64,000 nt of DNA from the NCBI GenBank assembly GCA_963717255.1, contig CAVQVT010000013.1, positions 124,001-188,000 of the forward strand, read 5' to 3'. Below are positions 25,977-34,102 of the stretch, one piece after another. The notes below the pieces were generated by a model. That model ran no database searches, was not told where the DNA came from, and saw nothing but the letters and a program-made list of their open reading frames with translations. The position numbers were made by a program, and so were the translations under genes. The DNA is from CAIYQJ01 sp963717255 (GTDB taxonomy: Bacteria; Chloroflexota; Limnocylindria; Limnocylindrales; CSP1-4). The stretch's first letter is position 1, and every line of letters starts with the position of its first letter.

Positions 25977-26224
25977 CACGAGACTCCCGGGCGGGACGCG
26001 GAGTGGGGAAGGGCGAAGGTCTCGATGGAGACGAGCGACAGCCCGAGGTCGCGGACCGCCACGATCAGCCCGTGGAGGGCCGCCTGGTCGGTGAGCTCGC
26101 CGGTCAGGTCCGTGGTGCCGTCGGCCTGCGGCGCGACGGCGAGGCCGCCGAGGACCGCCGACCAGCCGGGGGCCAGCTCGCCCTCGACGCGGACGCGGAC
26201 CGTGTAGCGGGTCGCCCGATCCAT
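25976..26224 (-). CDS. Small conserved hypothetical protein, first gene of operon
   Basis: This 82-residue soluble protein contains GLAVAPQADGTTDLTGELTD followed by QAALHGLIVAVRDLGLSLVS, a predicted strand-helix pattern common in short actinobacterial/chloroflexal proteins of unknown role that sit near LuxR regulators. It begins the five-gene coupled operon 26224 to 23740 and is divergent from the MalT-like regulator. It has no catalytic motif. Confidence 0.7.
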   Translation of the reverse strand: MDRATRYTVRVRVEGELAPGWSAVLGGLAVAPQADGTTDLTGELTDQAALHGLIVAVRDLGLSLVSIETFALPHSASRPGVS

Positions 26225-26300
26225 CTCGATCCTCCGCCTGCTCCGGCACGCTCGCCGGAGACCTGCGGTCAGCCTGCGGGTCAACCCCCTCCGCCCGCAT

Positions 26301-26314
26301 CCATCGGCGGATGG
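26301..26314. promoter_or_regulatory. Inverted repeat in divergent promoter region
   Basis: CCATC-GGCG-GATGG is a perfect 5-bp inverted repeat within the 234-bp gap between the coupled operon and the LuxR gene. The adjoining GCATCCAT recurs in reverse orientation near 28682-28692, upstream of the esterase gene. It could be a LuxR-family operator. This is inference. Confidence 0.3.
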
Positions 26315-26458
26315 AAAGTGCTGGGTGGATCCGGCGTGGCAGCGCTGCGGTGCGGATCCCGGGTGGCGCTCCCGTCGAACGGCACTGGTCCGCCGCGTCC
26401 GCCGTGCCACACTGCCTGGTGCGGCCCACCCCGCAGCTCCTGGAGGCCCGCGATCGCG

Positions 26459-28621
26459 ATGCCGCTGCCCGAGCGCGACGCCCTGCTCGCGGCGAAGCTC
26501 GATGCCCGCGCCCCGGGCGCCAGGACGGTCGATCGCGCGCGCCTCCGCGCACTCTTCGATGGTGCACCCGACGCGCGGCTCATCCTCGTCGCCGCGCCGG
26601 CCGGCTTCGGGAAGACCACGGCACTCGCCGCGTGGCTCGGCTCGTCGGGGCTCCGCTCCGCGTGGCTCGCGCTCGACCCCCGGGACGACGACCCTGTCCG
26701 GTTCGCCCGCGTCCTCGCGGCGGCGGCCGCCCGCGCGGCCGGCGACTCGACTGAGCCAACGCGCGTCGATCCATCGCGCCCGTTCGACTCCGAGCTCGCC
26801 GTCGGCGCCGTCCTCGACCGGCTCGCCGTCGCCCCGGATCGCGGGGCCGGCCCGCGCGTCGTGCTCGTCCTCGACGACTACCACGTCATCGGCGACGCTG
26901 CGATCCATGGGCTGGTCTCGGAGCTCATCGATCGGCTGCCTCGCGGAGCGATCCTCGCGATCGCGACCCGCTCAGACCCGCCCATCCCGCTCGCCCGCCT
27001 GCGCGCGCGCGCACAGCTGCTCGAGGTGCGTGCCGAGGATCTCCGCTTCACGGCCGCCGAGGCGGGTCAGCTGCTGCGGTCCGCGGTCGTGGACCTCGAC
27101 CCGGGCGAGGTCGCGACGCTGACCGAGCGGACGGAGGGCTGGGCCGCCGTCCTTCGCCTGGCCGCCATCTCGCTCCGCGGCCGGCGCGACCACGCGGAGC
27201 TCGTCGGCAGGTTCGGCGCGACGCACCGCTTCGTCCTCGACTACGTCGTGGAGGAGGTCCTCGCCGGCCTCCCGCCCGAGACCGAGGAGTTCCTCCTCCG
27301 CACGTCGATCCTCGACCGTCTCACGGCGCCGCTGTGCGACGCCGTCACCGGGCTCGCCGACGGGCAGGAGCGGCTCGAGGAGCTCGAGCGCGCGAACCTC
27401 CTCATCGTCCCGCTCGACGACGAGCGGCGCTGGTACCGATATCACGCGCTCTTCGCCGGGGTCCTTCGCGCCCGGCTCGGGATGCACCGTTCCAGCGAGG
27501 TCGCGGCGCTCCACGGCCGTGCGGCCGCCTGGCACGCGGCGCACGGCGACGACGAGGAGGCGATCGGCCACGCGTTGGCCGCGGGGGACCTCCCGGCCGT
27601 GGTCCGGATGGTCGGCGACGCCTCTCTCCGCCACCTCAACGCCGGTGAGCTGAGCACGGTCCGGCGCTGGCTCGACGCCCTTCCGGGTGTGGCCGTGAGG
27701 CGGGACGCACAGCTCAGCGCCTCGTATGCCTGGTGCATCGTGCTGCCCGGGGAGGTGGCCGGGGTCGCCGCCCGCGTCGAGGACGCCGAGCGCGCCCTGG
27801 CGGAGGGTCCGACGATCGACCCGCCGACCGACGCCGCGATCCGCACCCAGCTCGCGCTCATCCGCTCCAGGCTCGCCGACCTCGAGGGGGATCCGGCCGA
27901 GGCGATCGCCCAGGCGCGCCTCGCGCGCGACCTGCTGCCGGCCGGGTTGCCGCCCGAGGCCGAGACGACGCTCCGCGGCGACGCGACCGTCCTGCTCGCA
28001 CGGGCCCTCGTCGCGGCCGGCGACGCGGATGGCGCCGCGGAGGCCTACGCGGCCTCGCTGCCCGACCTTCGCGCCGGCGGCAACCTCTTCGCCACCGGCC
28101 GTGCCATCGCCGACCTCGCCCGCATCGCGATCGACCGGGGCGACCCGGCGGCGGCCGTGCGGCTGTGCGAGGGCGAGATCGCCCTCCCGCCCGGGCGGTC
28201 GTCGGCGGATGCGAGCGGCGCGGTCTGGATCGCCCTGGCGCGGGCGCGCGCCGAACTCGGCCAGATCGGGCTGGCCGAGCTCGCGGCGGAGCGCGGGATC
28301 GAGGTCGGCGCGCGCGCGGGCGACGCCCAGGTCGTGCGGTCCGCCCGGGCGACCCGCGAGCGGATCCGCGAGCTCACCGGGGCTGCCGGGCGCCCGCGCG
28401 TGTTCGCCGGGCCGGACGGTCCGTTCGAGACGCTGTCGCCGCGGGAGCTGGAGGTCCTCCGGCTCGTGGCGCTCGGCCGATCGAACGCGGCCATCGCGCG
28501 CGAGCTCTTCGTCACCGTCGGGACGGTGAAGTCCCACGTCCACGCCATCTCGGGGAAGCTCGGCGCCGCCAACCGGGTCGAAGCCGTCGCCCGCGGGCGG
28601 GCCCTCGGGATCATCGACTGA
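26459..28621 (+). CDS. MalT-like LuxR-family transcriptional regulator
   Basis: This 720-residue STAND-type regulator has a Walker A AAPAGFGKTT near residue 42, Walker B VVLVLDDYH near 138, a winged-helix linker, a long helical repeat sensor region (about 330-640), and a C-terminal LuxR helix-turn-helix (LSPRELEVLRLVALGRSNAAIA, followed by GTVKSHVHAI). MalT relatives bind ATP and a small inducer to activate transcription. GGAGG lies 12 bases before the ATG, slightly far. It is divergent from the split-barrel/hydrolase operon and upstream of an esterase, so either could be its target. Confidence 0.88.
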   Translation: MPLPERDALLAAKLDARAPGARTVDRARLRALFDGAPDARLILVAAPAGFGKTTALAAWLGSSGLRSAWLALDPRDDDPVRFARVLAAAAARAAGDSTEPTRVDPSRPFDSELAVGAVLDRLAVAPDRGAGPRVVLVLDDYHVIGDAAIHGLVSELIDRLPRGAILAIATRSDPPIPLARLRARAQLLEVRAEDLRFTAAEAGQLLRSAVVDLDPGEVATLTERTEGWAAVLRLAAISLRGRRDHAELVGRFGATHRFVLDYVVEEVLAGLPPETEEFLLRTSILDRLTAPLCDAVTGLADGQERLEELERANLLIVPLDDERRWYRYHALFAGVLRARLGMHRSSEVAALHGRAAAWHAAHGDDEEAIGHALAAGDLPAVVRMVGDASLRHLNAGELSTVRRWLDALPGVAVRRDAQLSASYAWCIVLPGEVAGVAARVEDAERALAEGPTIDPPTDAAIRTQLALIRSRLADLEGDPAEAIAQARLARDLLPAGLPPEAETTLRGDATVLLARALVAAGDADGAAEAYAASLPDLRAGGNLFATGRAIADLARIAIDRGDPAAAVRLCEGEIALPPGRSSADASGAVWIALARARAELGQIGLAELAAERGIEVGARAGDAQVVRSARATRERIRELTGAAGRPRVFAGPDGPFETLSPRELEVLRLVALGRSNAAIARELFVTVGTVKSHVHAISGKLGAANRVEAVARGRALGIID

Positions 28622-28772
28622 TGGCATCCGCCGCGGGTCGCCCGCTCCCTGGACGGGAACCAACCCCCGGTCGGTCCTCGGATGGATGCGCCGGCCGACG
28701 GACCCGGCGCATCGTGACGACGGTCGGCATGAGCCGCAGCGACCGACACCGACCCCGACCGGAGAACCGACG

Positions 28773-29963
28773 ATGACCGCCACGATGACCATCCGCACCG
28801 GGATCCACGGGACCGTCGCGCCAGGCTACGAGCCGGTGCGCGACGCGTTCGAGGAGAACTTCCGCACCCGCGGCGAGCTCGGCGGCGCGTGCGCCGTCTA
28901 CAGGGGCGGCGAGCGCGTCGTCGACCTGTGGGGCGGCACCCGGGACGCCAGGACGGGTGCTCCCTGGGAAGAGGACACGATGGTCCTCGTGTACTCGGCC
29001 ACGAAGGGCATGGCCGCCATGACCCTGGCGCTGGCGCACTCGCGCGGGTGGCTCGAATACGACGAGCGGGTCGCCGCCTACTGGCCGGAGTTCGCGCAGG
29101 CCGGCAAGGAGCGCATCACCGTCCGCCAGCTCCTCGCGCACCAGGCCGGCCTGTTCGGCTTCGACGAGAAGGTGGACCGCACCGCGATCGCGGACCCGGA
29201 CCGCCTCGCCGGGATCATGGCCCGGCAGCGCCCGGAGTGGGAGGCCGGCGATCGGCAGGCCTACCACGCGATCAGCCTGGGGTTCTACGAGGGGGAGATC
29301 GTCCGACGGGTCGACCCCCGGCACCGGACGCTCGGCCGGGTCTTCGCCGACGAGATCGCCGCTCCCCTCGGCGAGGAGTTCTACATCCGCCTCCCGGAGT
29401 CGATCCCGGATTCGCGCCTCGCGCCCCTCGTCCAGCAGAGCGCCGTCCGGGCGATCCTGGGCCTGCCGCTGCCGATGCTGATCGACGCGCTCAACCCCCG
29501 ATCCGTCCTCTTCCGGTCGCTCATCTCGAACCCGGGCACGCAGGTCGCGCTCGATCGCGAGCGCGTCTTCGCGCGCGAGCTCGAGGTCCCCTCGGGCGGC
29601 GGCGTGGGGACGGCCCGGGCCATCGCGAAGGCGTACGGCGTCTTCGCCGGCGACGGCCACGAGCTCGGTCTCCGAGCCGAGACGCTCGCGGCGCTCCGCG
29701 CGTCCGCGATCCCTTCGCGGCACGGGTTCGACGACGCTTGCTTCCATGGCGAGGTCCAGTTCTCCCTCGGCTTCATGAAGCCCACGCCGAACTGGTCGTT
29801 CGGCCACGCGGGGGCGTTCGGCTCCCCCGGAGCGGGCGGCTCGCTCGGATACGCCGACCCGGCGACCGGCATCGGCTACGCGTACGTGACGAACCGGATG
29901 GGGACGTTCGACGGCGACCCCCGCGACGTCGCGCTGCGGCGGGCGCTCGAGCGCGTGGGCTGA
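28773..29963 (+). CDS. Serine hydrolase of the beta-lactamase/EstB fold
   Basis: This 396-residue enzyme belongs to the class C beta-lactamase-like esterases. The nucleophile motif SxxK is seen as YSATKG (Ser near residue 74). A YxN-like Tyr is likely in the YHAISLGFYEG segment, and a late FGHAGAFGS replaces the KTG box, as in EstB-type esterases. There is no signal peptide, so it is cytoplasmic and more likely an esterase than an antibiotic hydrolase. GGAGAA precedes the ATG. A strong terminator hairpin follows. Confidence 0.87.
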   Translation: MTATMTIRTGIHGTVAPGYEPVRDAFEENFRTRGELGGACAVYRGGERVVDLWGGTRDARTGAPWEEDTMVLVYSATKGMAAMTLALAHSRGWLEYDERVAAYWPEFAQAGKERITVRQLLAHQAGLFGFDEKVDRTAIADPDRLAGIMARQRPEWEAGDRQAYHAISLGFYEGEIVRRVDPRHRTLGRVFADEIAAPLGEEFYIRLPESIPDSRLAPLVQQSAVRAILGLPLPMLIDALNPRSVLFRSLISNPGTQVALDRERVFARELEVPSGGGVGTARAIAKAYGVFAGDGHELGLRAETLAALRASAIPSRHGFDDACFHGEVQFSLGFMKPTPNWSFGHAGAFGSPGAGGSLGYADPATGIGYAYVTNRMGTFDGDPRDVALRRALERVG

Positions 29964-29970
29964 CGGAGGC

Positions 29971-30009
29971 GGCGAGGCCGGCACGGGTCCGCCCCGTGCC
30001 GGCCTCGCC
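29971..30009. terminator. Strong bidirectional hairpin
   Basis: A perfect 16-bp stem (29971-29986 with 29994-30009) and 7-base loop lies 8 bases after the esterase stop and 16 before the end of the opposite-strand membrane gene. There is no T-run, as is usual in this GC-rich genome. Confidence 0.72.
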
Positions 30010-30024
30010 GGCGGGCGCCCGACG

Positions 30025-30372
30025 TCAGGCCGGGCGCGGGAGGAACATGAGCAGGTTCCAGCCCGCCAGCCCGCCGACCACCACGAGGCGCGCGACCGTC
30101 GGCCAGCTCGTCCGCCAGATCCACGCGCCGGCCAGGACGGGGAGGAAGAGGAGCCAGGCGACGGCCTGGACCACCAGAGGCAGTGATCGCACGCGGCGCC
30201 AGGCTGTGTCGATCCGCGCCGGGTCGCGCACGAGCGCGGCCGCGAACGCGAGCCACAGCCCGCCGAAGACGAGCAGCAGGATCCCGCTGGAGGCGAGAAG
30301 CGGGATCGGCGCGGTGACGGCTCCGACGAGCGCGGCGAGCCCGTCGGCCAGGGCGGTGACGATGGCGTTCAT
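30025..30372 (-). CDS. Small membrane protein (paralogue A)
   Basis: This 115-residue protein has three hydrophobic segments: PLLASSGILLLVFGGLWLAFA, LVVQAVAWLLFLPVLAGAW and ARLVVVGGLAGWNLLMFLP. It shares layout and motifs with the upstream gene (QAV-WLLFLP, W..T.WP..VRLV, GWNL..FLPR), so the two arose by duplication. AAGGAG lies 8 bases before the ATG. It is co-directional with the paralogue, 33 bases apart. The function is unknown. Confidence 0.75.
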   Translation of the reverse strand: MNAIVTALADGLAALVGAVTAPIPLLASSGILLLVFGGLWLAFAAALVRDPARIDTAWRRVRSLPLVVQAVAWLLFLPVLAGAWIWRTSWPTVARLVVVGGLAGWNLLMFLPRPA

Positions 30373-30405
30373 CAGCGTGCTCCTTGTCGGTCGCGGCAAA
30401 GACGA

Positions 30406-30792
30406 TCACTCGGTGACGGCGGGCGCGGCAGCCTCGCGCCGGGGCAGGAACACGACGAGATTCCAGCCGGCGATCCCCACGATGAGGACGAGCCGGACGA
30501 CGAGCGGCCAGTCGGTCTGCCAGACCCAGAGACCGGCCGTCAGGGGCAGGAAGAGCAGCCAGACGACCGCCTGGACGGCGAGCGGAAGGCCGGCGATGGC
30601 CTGCCAGGCGCGGTCGAGGGCCGCCGGGTCGAGCACGAGCGCGGCGAAGAAGCCCGCCCAGAGCACGGCGAACCCGACGAACAGGAGCCCCGTGCGGACG
30701 AGCACGGGGACGATCCCGGTGACCGGGAGGATGACCCAGCGGACGAGGCGGTCGATGCCCCGCTCGAACCGGTTCCCTGCGACGACCGTCAT
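30406..30792 (-). CDS. Small membrane protein (paralogue B)
   Basis: This 128-residue paralogue of the next gene has three hydrophobic stretches (TGLLFVGFAVLWAGFFAALV, VQAVVWLLFLPLTAGLWVW, VRLVLIVGIAGWNLVVFLP). GAGGAAGG precedes the ATG. It is divergent from the TetR gene, with an operator-like inverted repeat in the gap, so both membrane genes are likely TetR targets. Confidence 0.76.
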   Translation of the reverse strand: MTVVAGNRFERGIDRLVRWVILPVTGIVPVLVRTGLLFVGFAVLWAGFFAALVLDPAALDRAWQAIAGLPLAVQAVVWLLFLPLTAGLWVWQTDWPLVVRLVLIVGIAGWNLVVFLPRREAAAPAVTE

Positions 30793-30872
30793 CGCACACC
30801 TTCCTCACTGTCGGGCCCGGAGCGGCGACGACGCGGCCGGGCGAATAGGCCGCCGTGGCGGTGATAGACTGT

Positions 30873-30897
30873 ACGGTGTATGATTACCATACAGCGT
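30873..30897. promoter_or_regulatory. TetR operator-like inverted repeat over a -10 box
   Basis: The arms ACGGTGTATG (30873-30882) and CATACAGCGT (30888-30897) match at 9 of 10 positions with a 5-base spacer. The site lies between the membrane-protein genes and the TetR gene, and overlaps a TATGAT hexamer (30879-30884) that may be the regulator's -10 box. This layout suits autorepression and control of the divergent genes. Confidence 0.6.
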
Positions 30898-30935
30898 AGA
30901 GGAATGCAAGTGGTGTCAACGGCGAGGTCGGTGCG

Positions 30936-31721
30936 ATGAAGGAACGCGATGAGGCCGAGGGGATCCCGGGACCGGCGGACGCGGTCCCGCCTCCGACATG
31001 GAGCACCGACGAGGACGCCGCCCCGCCGACCCCGCCCTGGCGTGCCGACTTCCGGCGCCGCGCGCGGCGCGGCCCGAGTCCCCAGCTCGACCGGGAGCGG
31101 ATCGTCGCCGCGGCGCTGCGGATCGTGGACGAGGACGGGATCGCCGCCCTCTCACTCCGGCGCCTCGCCGGCGACCTCCACGTCACCCCGATGTCGATCT
31201 ACTGGCATGTCACGGACAAGGCCGAGCTGCTCGAGCTCGTCGGCCACGCGGTGCTCGCGGGGATCGAGCTGCCCGAGCGGACGGGGGACTGGATGGACCA
31301 GCTCCGCGAGGTCCATCGGGCGATGCTCGTGGCCTTCCTGCGACACCCGAACACGACCGACCTCCTCGTCGGGCGGGCGCGCTTCGGGCCCGGCGGGATC
31401 GCGACGTTCGAGCGCATCCTCGCGATCCTCCTCGACGCGGGCTTCACGCCCGAGGGAGCATTCGACGCCTACCAGTCGCTCTACCTGTTCACCCTGGGGT
31501 TCATGGCGACGTCCACCCGGAGCCCCGAGTTCGTCGCGGTCCAGCGCGCAGGTGCGGCATACATGGCCTCGCTGCCAGTCGAGCGCTTTCCCGCGATCCG
31601 CGCCGTAACGCCCATCATCGGGCGGCGGTCGCTCGACGAGCAGTTCGAGGTCGGCCTCGACACCGTCATCCGGGGCTTGGCCGCGCGACGCGAGCGGGAG
31701 CAGGCGGCGGGACGCGCGTGA
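30936..31721 (+). CDS. TetR-family transcriptional regulator
   Basis: This 261-residue regulator has a DNA-binding helix-turn-helix at about residues 49-100 (RIVAAALRIVDEDGIAALSL, then LHVTPMSIYWHVTDKAEL), preceded by a 45-residue Pro/Arg-rich extension that may mean the true start is later. The C-terminal ligand-binding region (FMATSTRSPEFVAVQ) is like TetR_C of the Tet-repressor subfamily. An operator-like palindrome lies 38 bases upstream. The likely targets are itself and the two divergent membrane proteins. Confidence 0.88.
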   Translation: MKERDEAEGIPGPADAVPPPTWSTDEDAAPPTPPWRADFRRRARRGPSPQLDRERIVAAALRIVDEDGIAALSLRRLAGDLHVTPMSIYWHVTDKAELLELVGHAVLAGIELPERTGDWMDQLREVHRAMLVAFLRHPNTTDLLVGRARFGPGGIATFERILAILLDAGFTPEGAFDAYQSLYLFTLGFMATSTRSPEFVAVQRAGAAYMASLPVERFPAIRAVTPIIGRRSLDEQFEVGLDTVIRGLAARREREQAAGRA

Positions 31722-31838
31722 TGCCACGTCCGCGGATCCGCTCTCGCTCCGGCCGCCCTCGCACGTGCGCTCGCGCGCCCGGAGCCGTTCGCGCCGCACG
31801 ACGCGCCCTTCTGGGATGACCCGTGGATCGCCCGCGGG

Positions 31839-32684
31839 ATGCTCGCCGCCCACCTCGACCCCGACACCGACGTCGCCAGCCGGCGCCCGGAGACGATCGA
31901 CGCGACGGTGGACCACCTCGCGCGCGTCCTCCCGCTGGGCCCCGGCGACCGGCTGGTCGACCTCGGATGCGGTCCCGGCCTGTACGCCCAGCGGTTCGCG
32001 GCACGCGGGGTCTCGGTGACGGGCATCGACCTCTCGGCAGGCTCCATCGCCCACGCGGTCGAGGCGGCCGGCGCCGCGGGGCTCGAGATCGACTACCGGG
32101 TGGGCGACTACACGGCCGACACCCTCGGCGGACCGTACGACGCGGCCACGCTCATCTACCTCGACTTCGGCGTGCTGCCCGATGCCCCGCGCGACCGGCT
32201 CCTCGGCGCCGTGCGATCCGCGCTGCGCCCGGGGGGTGCCTTCGTCCTCGACGTGCACGCACCGCCCCGCTGGCGGCCGCCCGACGCGGGGATCCACGTC
32301 GAGCGGTCGGACGGCGGCTTCTGGCGCCCCGGCCCGCACGTCGTCGTCGAGACCACCTATCGGTTCGGCGACGACGTGGACCTCGCCCAGTACGCCGTGA
32401 TCGAGGCCGACGCGGTCACGACCTACCGTGTCTGGGACCACGCCTACTCCGCGGCCGCCCTGCGCGCACTCCTGCGGCGCCACGGCCTCGCCGTCGAGCA
32501 CGGCTGGGAGGACCTGACCGGGACCTCGCGCCGGCGCTCGTCACCCACGCTCGGCGTCGTCGCGAGGCGCCTTGGGCGATCCCGCGGCCTCACTGGTCGA
32601 GAGGGCCGGCGGGGCGCATACTCGCGGTCCCCGCACCAGGTCGGCGTCCCAGCCGGTCCGGGGATCACCAGGGAGACGGCATGA
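31839..32684 (+). CDS. SAM-dependent methyltransferase, start uncertain
   Basis: This class I methyltransferase has motif I VDLGCGPGLYAQRFAARG, followed by TGIDLSAGSI and a late RPGGAFVLDVHAP. The annotated ATG gives 281 residues, but in the same frame upstream the sequence PFAPHDAPFWDDPWIARG reads as a conserved family N-terminus with no ATG, GTG or TTG between it and the TetR stop (31721). So either a base has been lost or gained near 31722-31760, or a rare start is used. The stop overlaps the next start as ATGA, indicating coupling to the VOC gene. Confidence 0.78.
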   Translation: MLAAHLDPDTDVASRRPETIDATVDHLARVLPLGPGDRLVDLGCGPGLYAQRFAARGVSVTGIDLSAGSIAHAVEAAGAAGLEIDYRVGDYTADTLGGPYDAATLIYLDFGVLPDAPRDRLLGAVRSALRPGGAFVLDVHAPPRWRPPDAGIHVERSDGGFWRPGPHVVVETTYRFGDDVDLAQYAVIEADAVTTYRVWDHAYSAAALRALLRRHGLAVEHGWEDLTGTSRRRSSPTLGVVARRLGRSRGLTGREGRRGAYSRSPHQVGVPAGPGITRETA

Positions 32685-33040
32685 ACCTCAACAGCGTCCT
32701 GATCGGATCCGAGGACCCGCAGCGCCTGACCGACTACTTCACGAGGCTCTTCGGCGAGCCCGGCTGGCACGAGGGCGGATTCAACGGCTGGCAGCTCGGC
32801 GGCGGCTTCGTCACGGTGGGGCCGCACGACGAGGTGAAGGGCGCGAACGCGCAGCCCGGCCGGCTGATCTGGAACATCGAGAGCGCCGATGTGAAGGCCG
32901 ACTTCGAGCGGCTCACGGCCGCCGGCGCGACGGTCGTCCAGGAGCCCTACCACCCGGGCGAGTCGCCCGATGCGTGGATCGCCACGTTCAGCGATCCGGA
33001 CGGCAACTACTTCCAGCTCATGAGCCAGATGTCGATGTAG
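32681..33040 (+). CDS. VOC-family (glyoxalase-like) protein
   Basis: This 119-residue protein is a single vicinal-oxygen-chelate domain with the beta-alpha-beta-beta-beta pattern. The N-terminal NLNSVLIGSEDPQRLTDYFT, the central GRLIWNIESADVKADFERL and the terminal ATFSDPDGNYFQLM are typical. The metal ligands are not complete enough to name an enzyme. GGGAGA precedes the ATG. It is coupled to the methyltransferase upstream. Confidence 0.86.
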   Translation: MNLNSVLIGSEDPQRLTDYFTRLFGEPGWHEGGFNGWQLGGGFVTVGPHDEVKGANAQPGRLIWNIESADVKADFERLTAAGATVVQEPYHPGESPDAWIATFSDPDGNYFQLMSQMSM

Positions 33041-33041
33041 C

Positions 33042-33063
33042 CCGCTCCTCGGGCCGGGAGCGG
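33042..33063. terminator. Short hairpin between convergent genes
   Basis: CCGCTCC (33042-33048) pairs with GGAGCGG (33057-33063) just after the VOC stop. It is a modest stem in the right place for a terminator. Confidence 0.4.
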
Positions 33064-33097
33064 AGGGGCGAGTGCGGCGTGGCGATCGCCGGCCGCC

Positions 33098-33595
33098 TCA
33101 CCCCTCCGCCACGGCGAGGATCGCGTCGGTCTGCCCGAGCGCGAGGCGCATGCCCTCCTCCGCTCCCATCGCGAGCACCTGGTCCATCGTCTCGCGCGAC
33201 GGGAACGTGGACACCAGGACCATCCGTGTCCCGCCACCCTCGCGTGCCTCGATGCTCACGCGCGCGAGCGTCACCGGCAGGCCCGGGTCGGGAGCGCCCG
33301 TCTCGTCGCCGAACCCGTCCTCGAAGACCAGTGACGACGGGGGCTCGACCGAGACGATCCTCCACCACCCCCAGTGGCGATCGCCCTCCGGGCCGGTCAT
33401 GTAGTACGTCACGGTCCCGTCCTGCGTGAGGTCGTGCGCGACGACGGTCGCCGGGTACACGGGCGGGCCCCACCAGCGCTCGAGCTTGCGGGGGTCCGCC
33501 CAGAGCTCCCAGACCCGTTCCGGTGCGGCGTCGTACTCCGCGACGAGGGTGAGGGTCAGGGCGTCGACGTCCCTGCGGACGTGGGTGACGGTCAC
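33098..33595 (-). CDS. SRPBCC (AHSA1-like) domain protein
   Basis: This 165-residue START/AHSA1-like hydrophobic-cavity protein has AAPERVWELWADPRKLERWWGPP near residue 23 and GWWRIVSVEPPSSLVFEDGF, both family hallmarks. The GTG start at 33595 overlaps the ArsR stop as GTGA (33592-33595). ArsR-SRPBCC pairs of this type are common; the SRPBCC protein's ligand is generally unknown. Confidence 0.87.
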   Translation of the reverse strand: MTVTHVRRDVDALTLTLVAEYDAAPERVWELWADPRKLERWWGPPVYPATVVAHDLTQDGTVTYYMTGPEGDRHWGWWRIVSVEPPSSLVFEDGFGDETGAPDPGLPVTLARVSIEAREGGGTRMVLVSTFPSRETMDQVLAMGAEEGMRLALGQTDAILAVAEG

Positions 33596-33942
33596 CGGAT
33601 GGGTCCTCCTGTGGGCTCGGCGAGGACGTCCGCGAAGCGCTCGAGACGGTCCCGCCAGATCGTCTCGAGCCGATCGAGCATGCGCGCGGCGTCGCGAACG
33701 GCCTGGATCTCCGCCGTCACCAGCTGTTCCCGGCCGCGGCGCCGCTTGCGCACCAGGCCGGCGCGTTCGAGCACGGCGACGTGCTTCTGCACCGCGGTGA
33801 GGCTGATCGGGTAGCGCCGGCCGAGCGCCGACACCGACGACTCGCTCCCCATCACCTCCTCGACGATGTCGCGGCGCGTGGGATCGGCGAGGGCATGGAA
33901 CACCAGGTCGGCGCGGTCGCGGTGCGGGTGAGATACAACCAT
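33592..33942 (-). CDS. ArsR-family transcriptional regulator
   Basis: This 116-residue winged-helix regulator has FHALADPTRRDIVEEVMG and VSALGRRYPISLTAVQKHVAVL, the SdpR/ArsR-like recognition helix. No metal-binding CxC is seen, so it is not an arsenic sensor. It is coupled to the SRPBCC gene downstream. ATG 33942 lies inside a perfect palindrome, so the gene is probably autorepressed and may be translated from a leaderless or near-leaderless mRNA. Confidence 0.88.
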   Translation of the reverse strand: MVVSHPHRDRADLVFHALADPTRRDIVEEVMGSESSVSALGRRYPISLTAVQKHVAVLERAGLVRKRRRGREQLVTAEIQAVRDAARMLDRLETIWRDRLERFADVLAEPTGGPIR

Positions 33943-33950
33943 CAGGTTGT
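33935..33950. promoter_or_regulatory. Palindromic operator over the arsR start codon
   Basis: ACAACC-ATCA-GGTTGT is a perfect 6-bp inverted repeat. It includes the minus-strand start codon (33940-33942). AT-rich sequence just upstream (to 33957) could hold a -10 box, which would put the transcript start at or near the ATG. Confidence 0.62.
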
Positions 33951-34102
33951 AGGTTATCCGCCACGCGCCGGGACGGCAAGCCCCCGCCACGCGATCGACC
34001 CGGTCGCGCCGACTCCATCGCCGCGCTTCGGCCGGTGCCGGTCAGCCGGCCCCGGCGCCCCGGCAGGCAACCGTCCGGGCGCTTCGCCTTCCCCTCCGCG
34101 AG

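Noticed and set aside
28773..29963. Antibiotic-degrading class C beta-lactamase
   Set aside because: No signal peptide and no KTG box; it fits cytoplasmic EstB-type esterases better.
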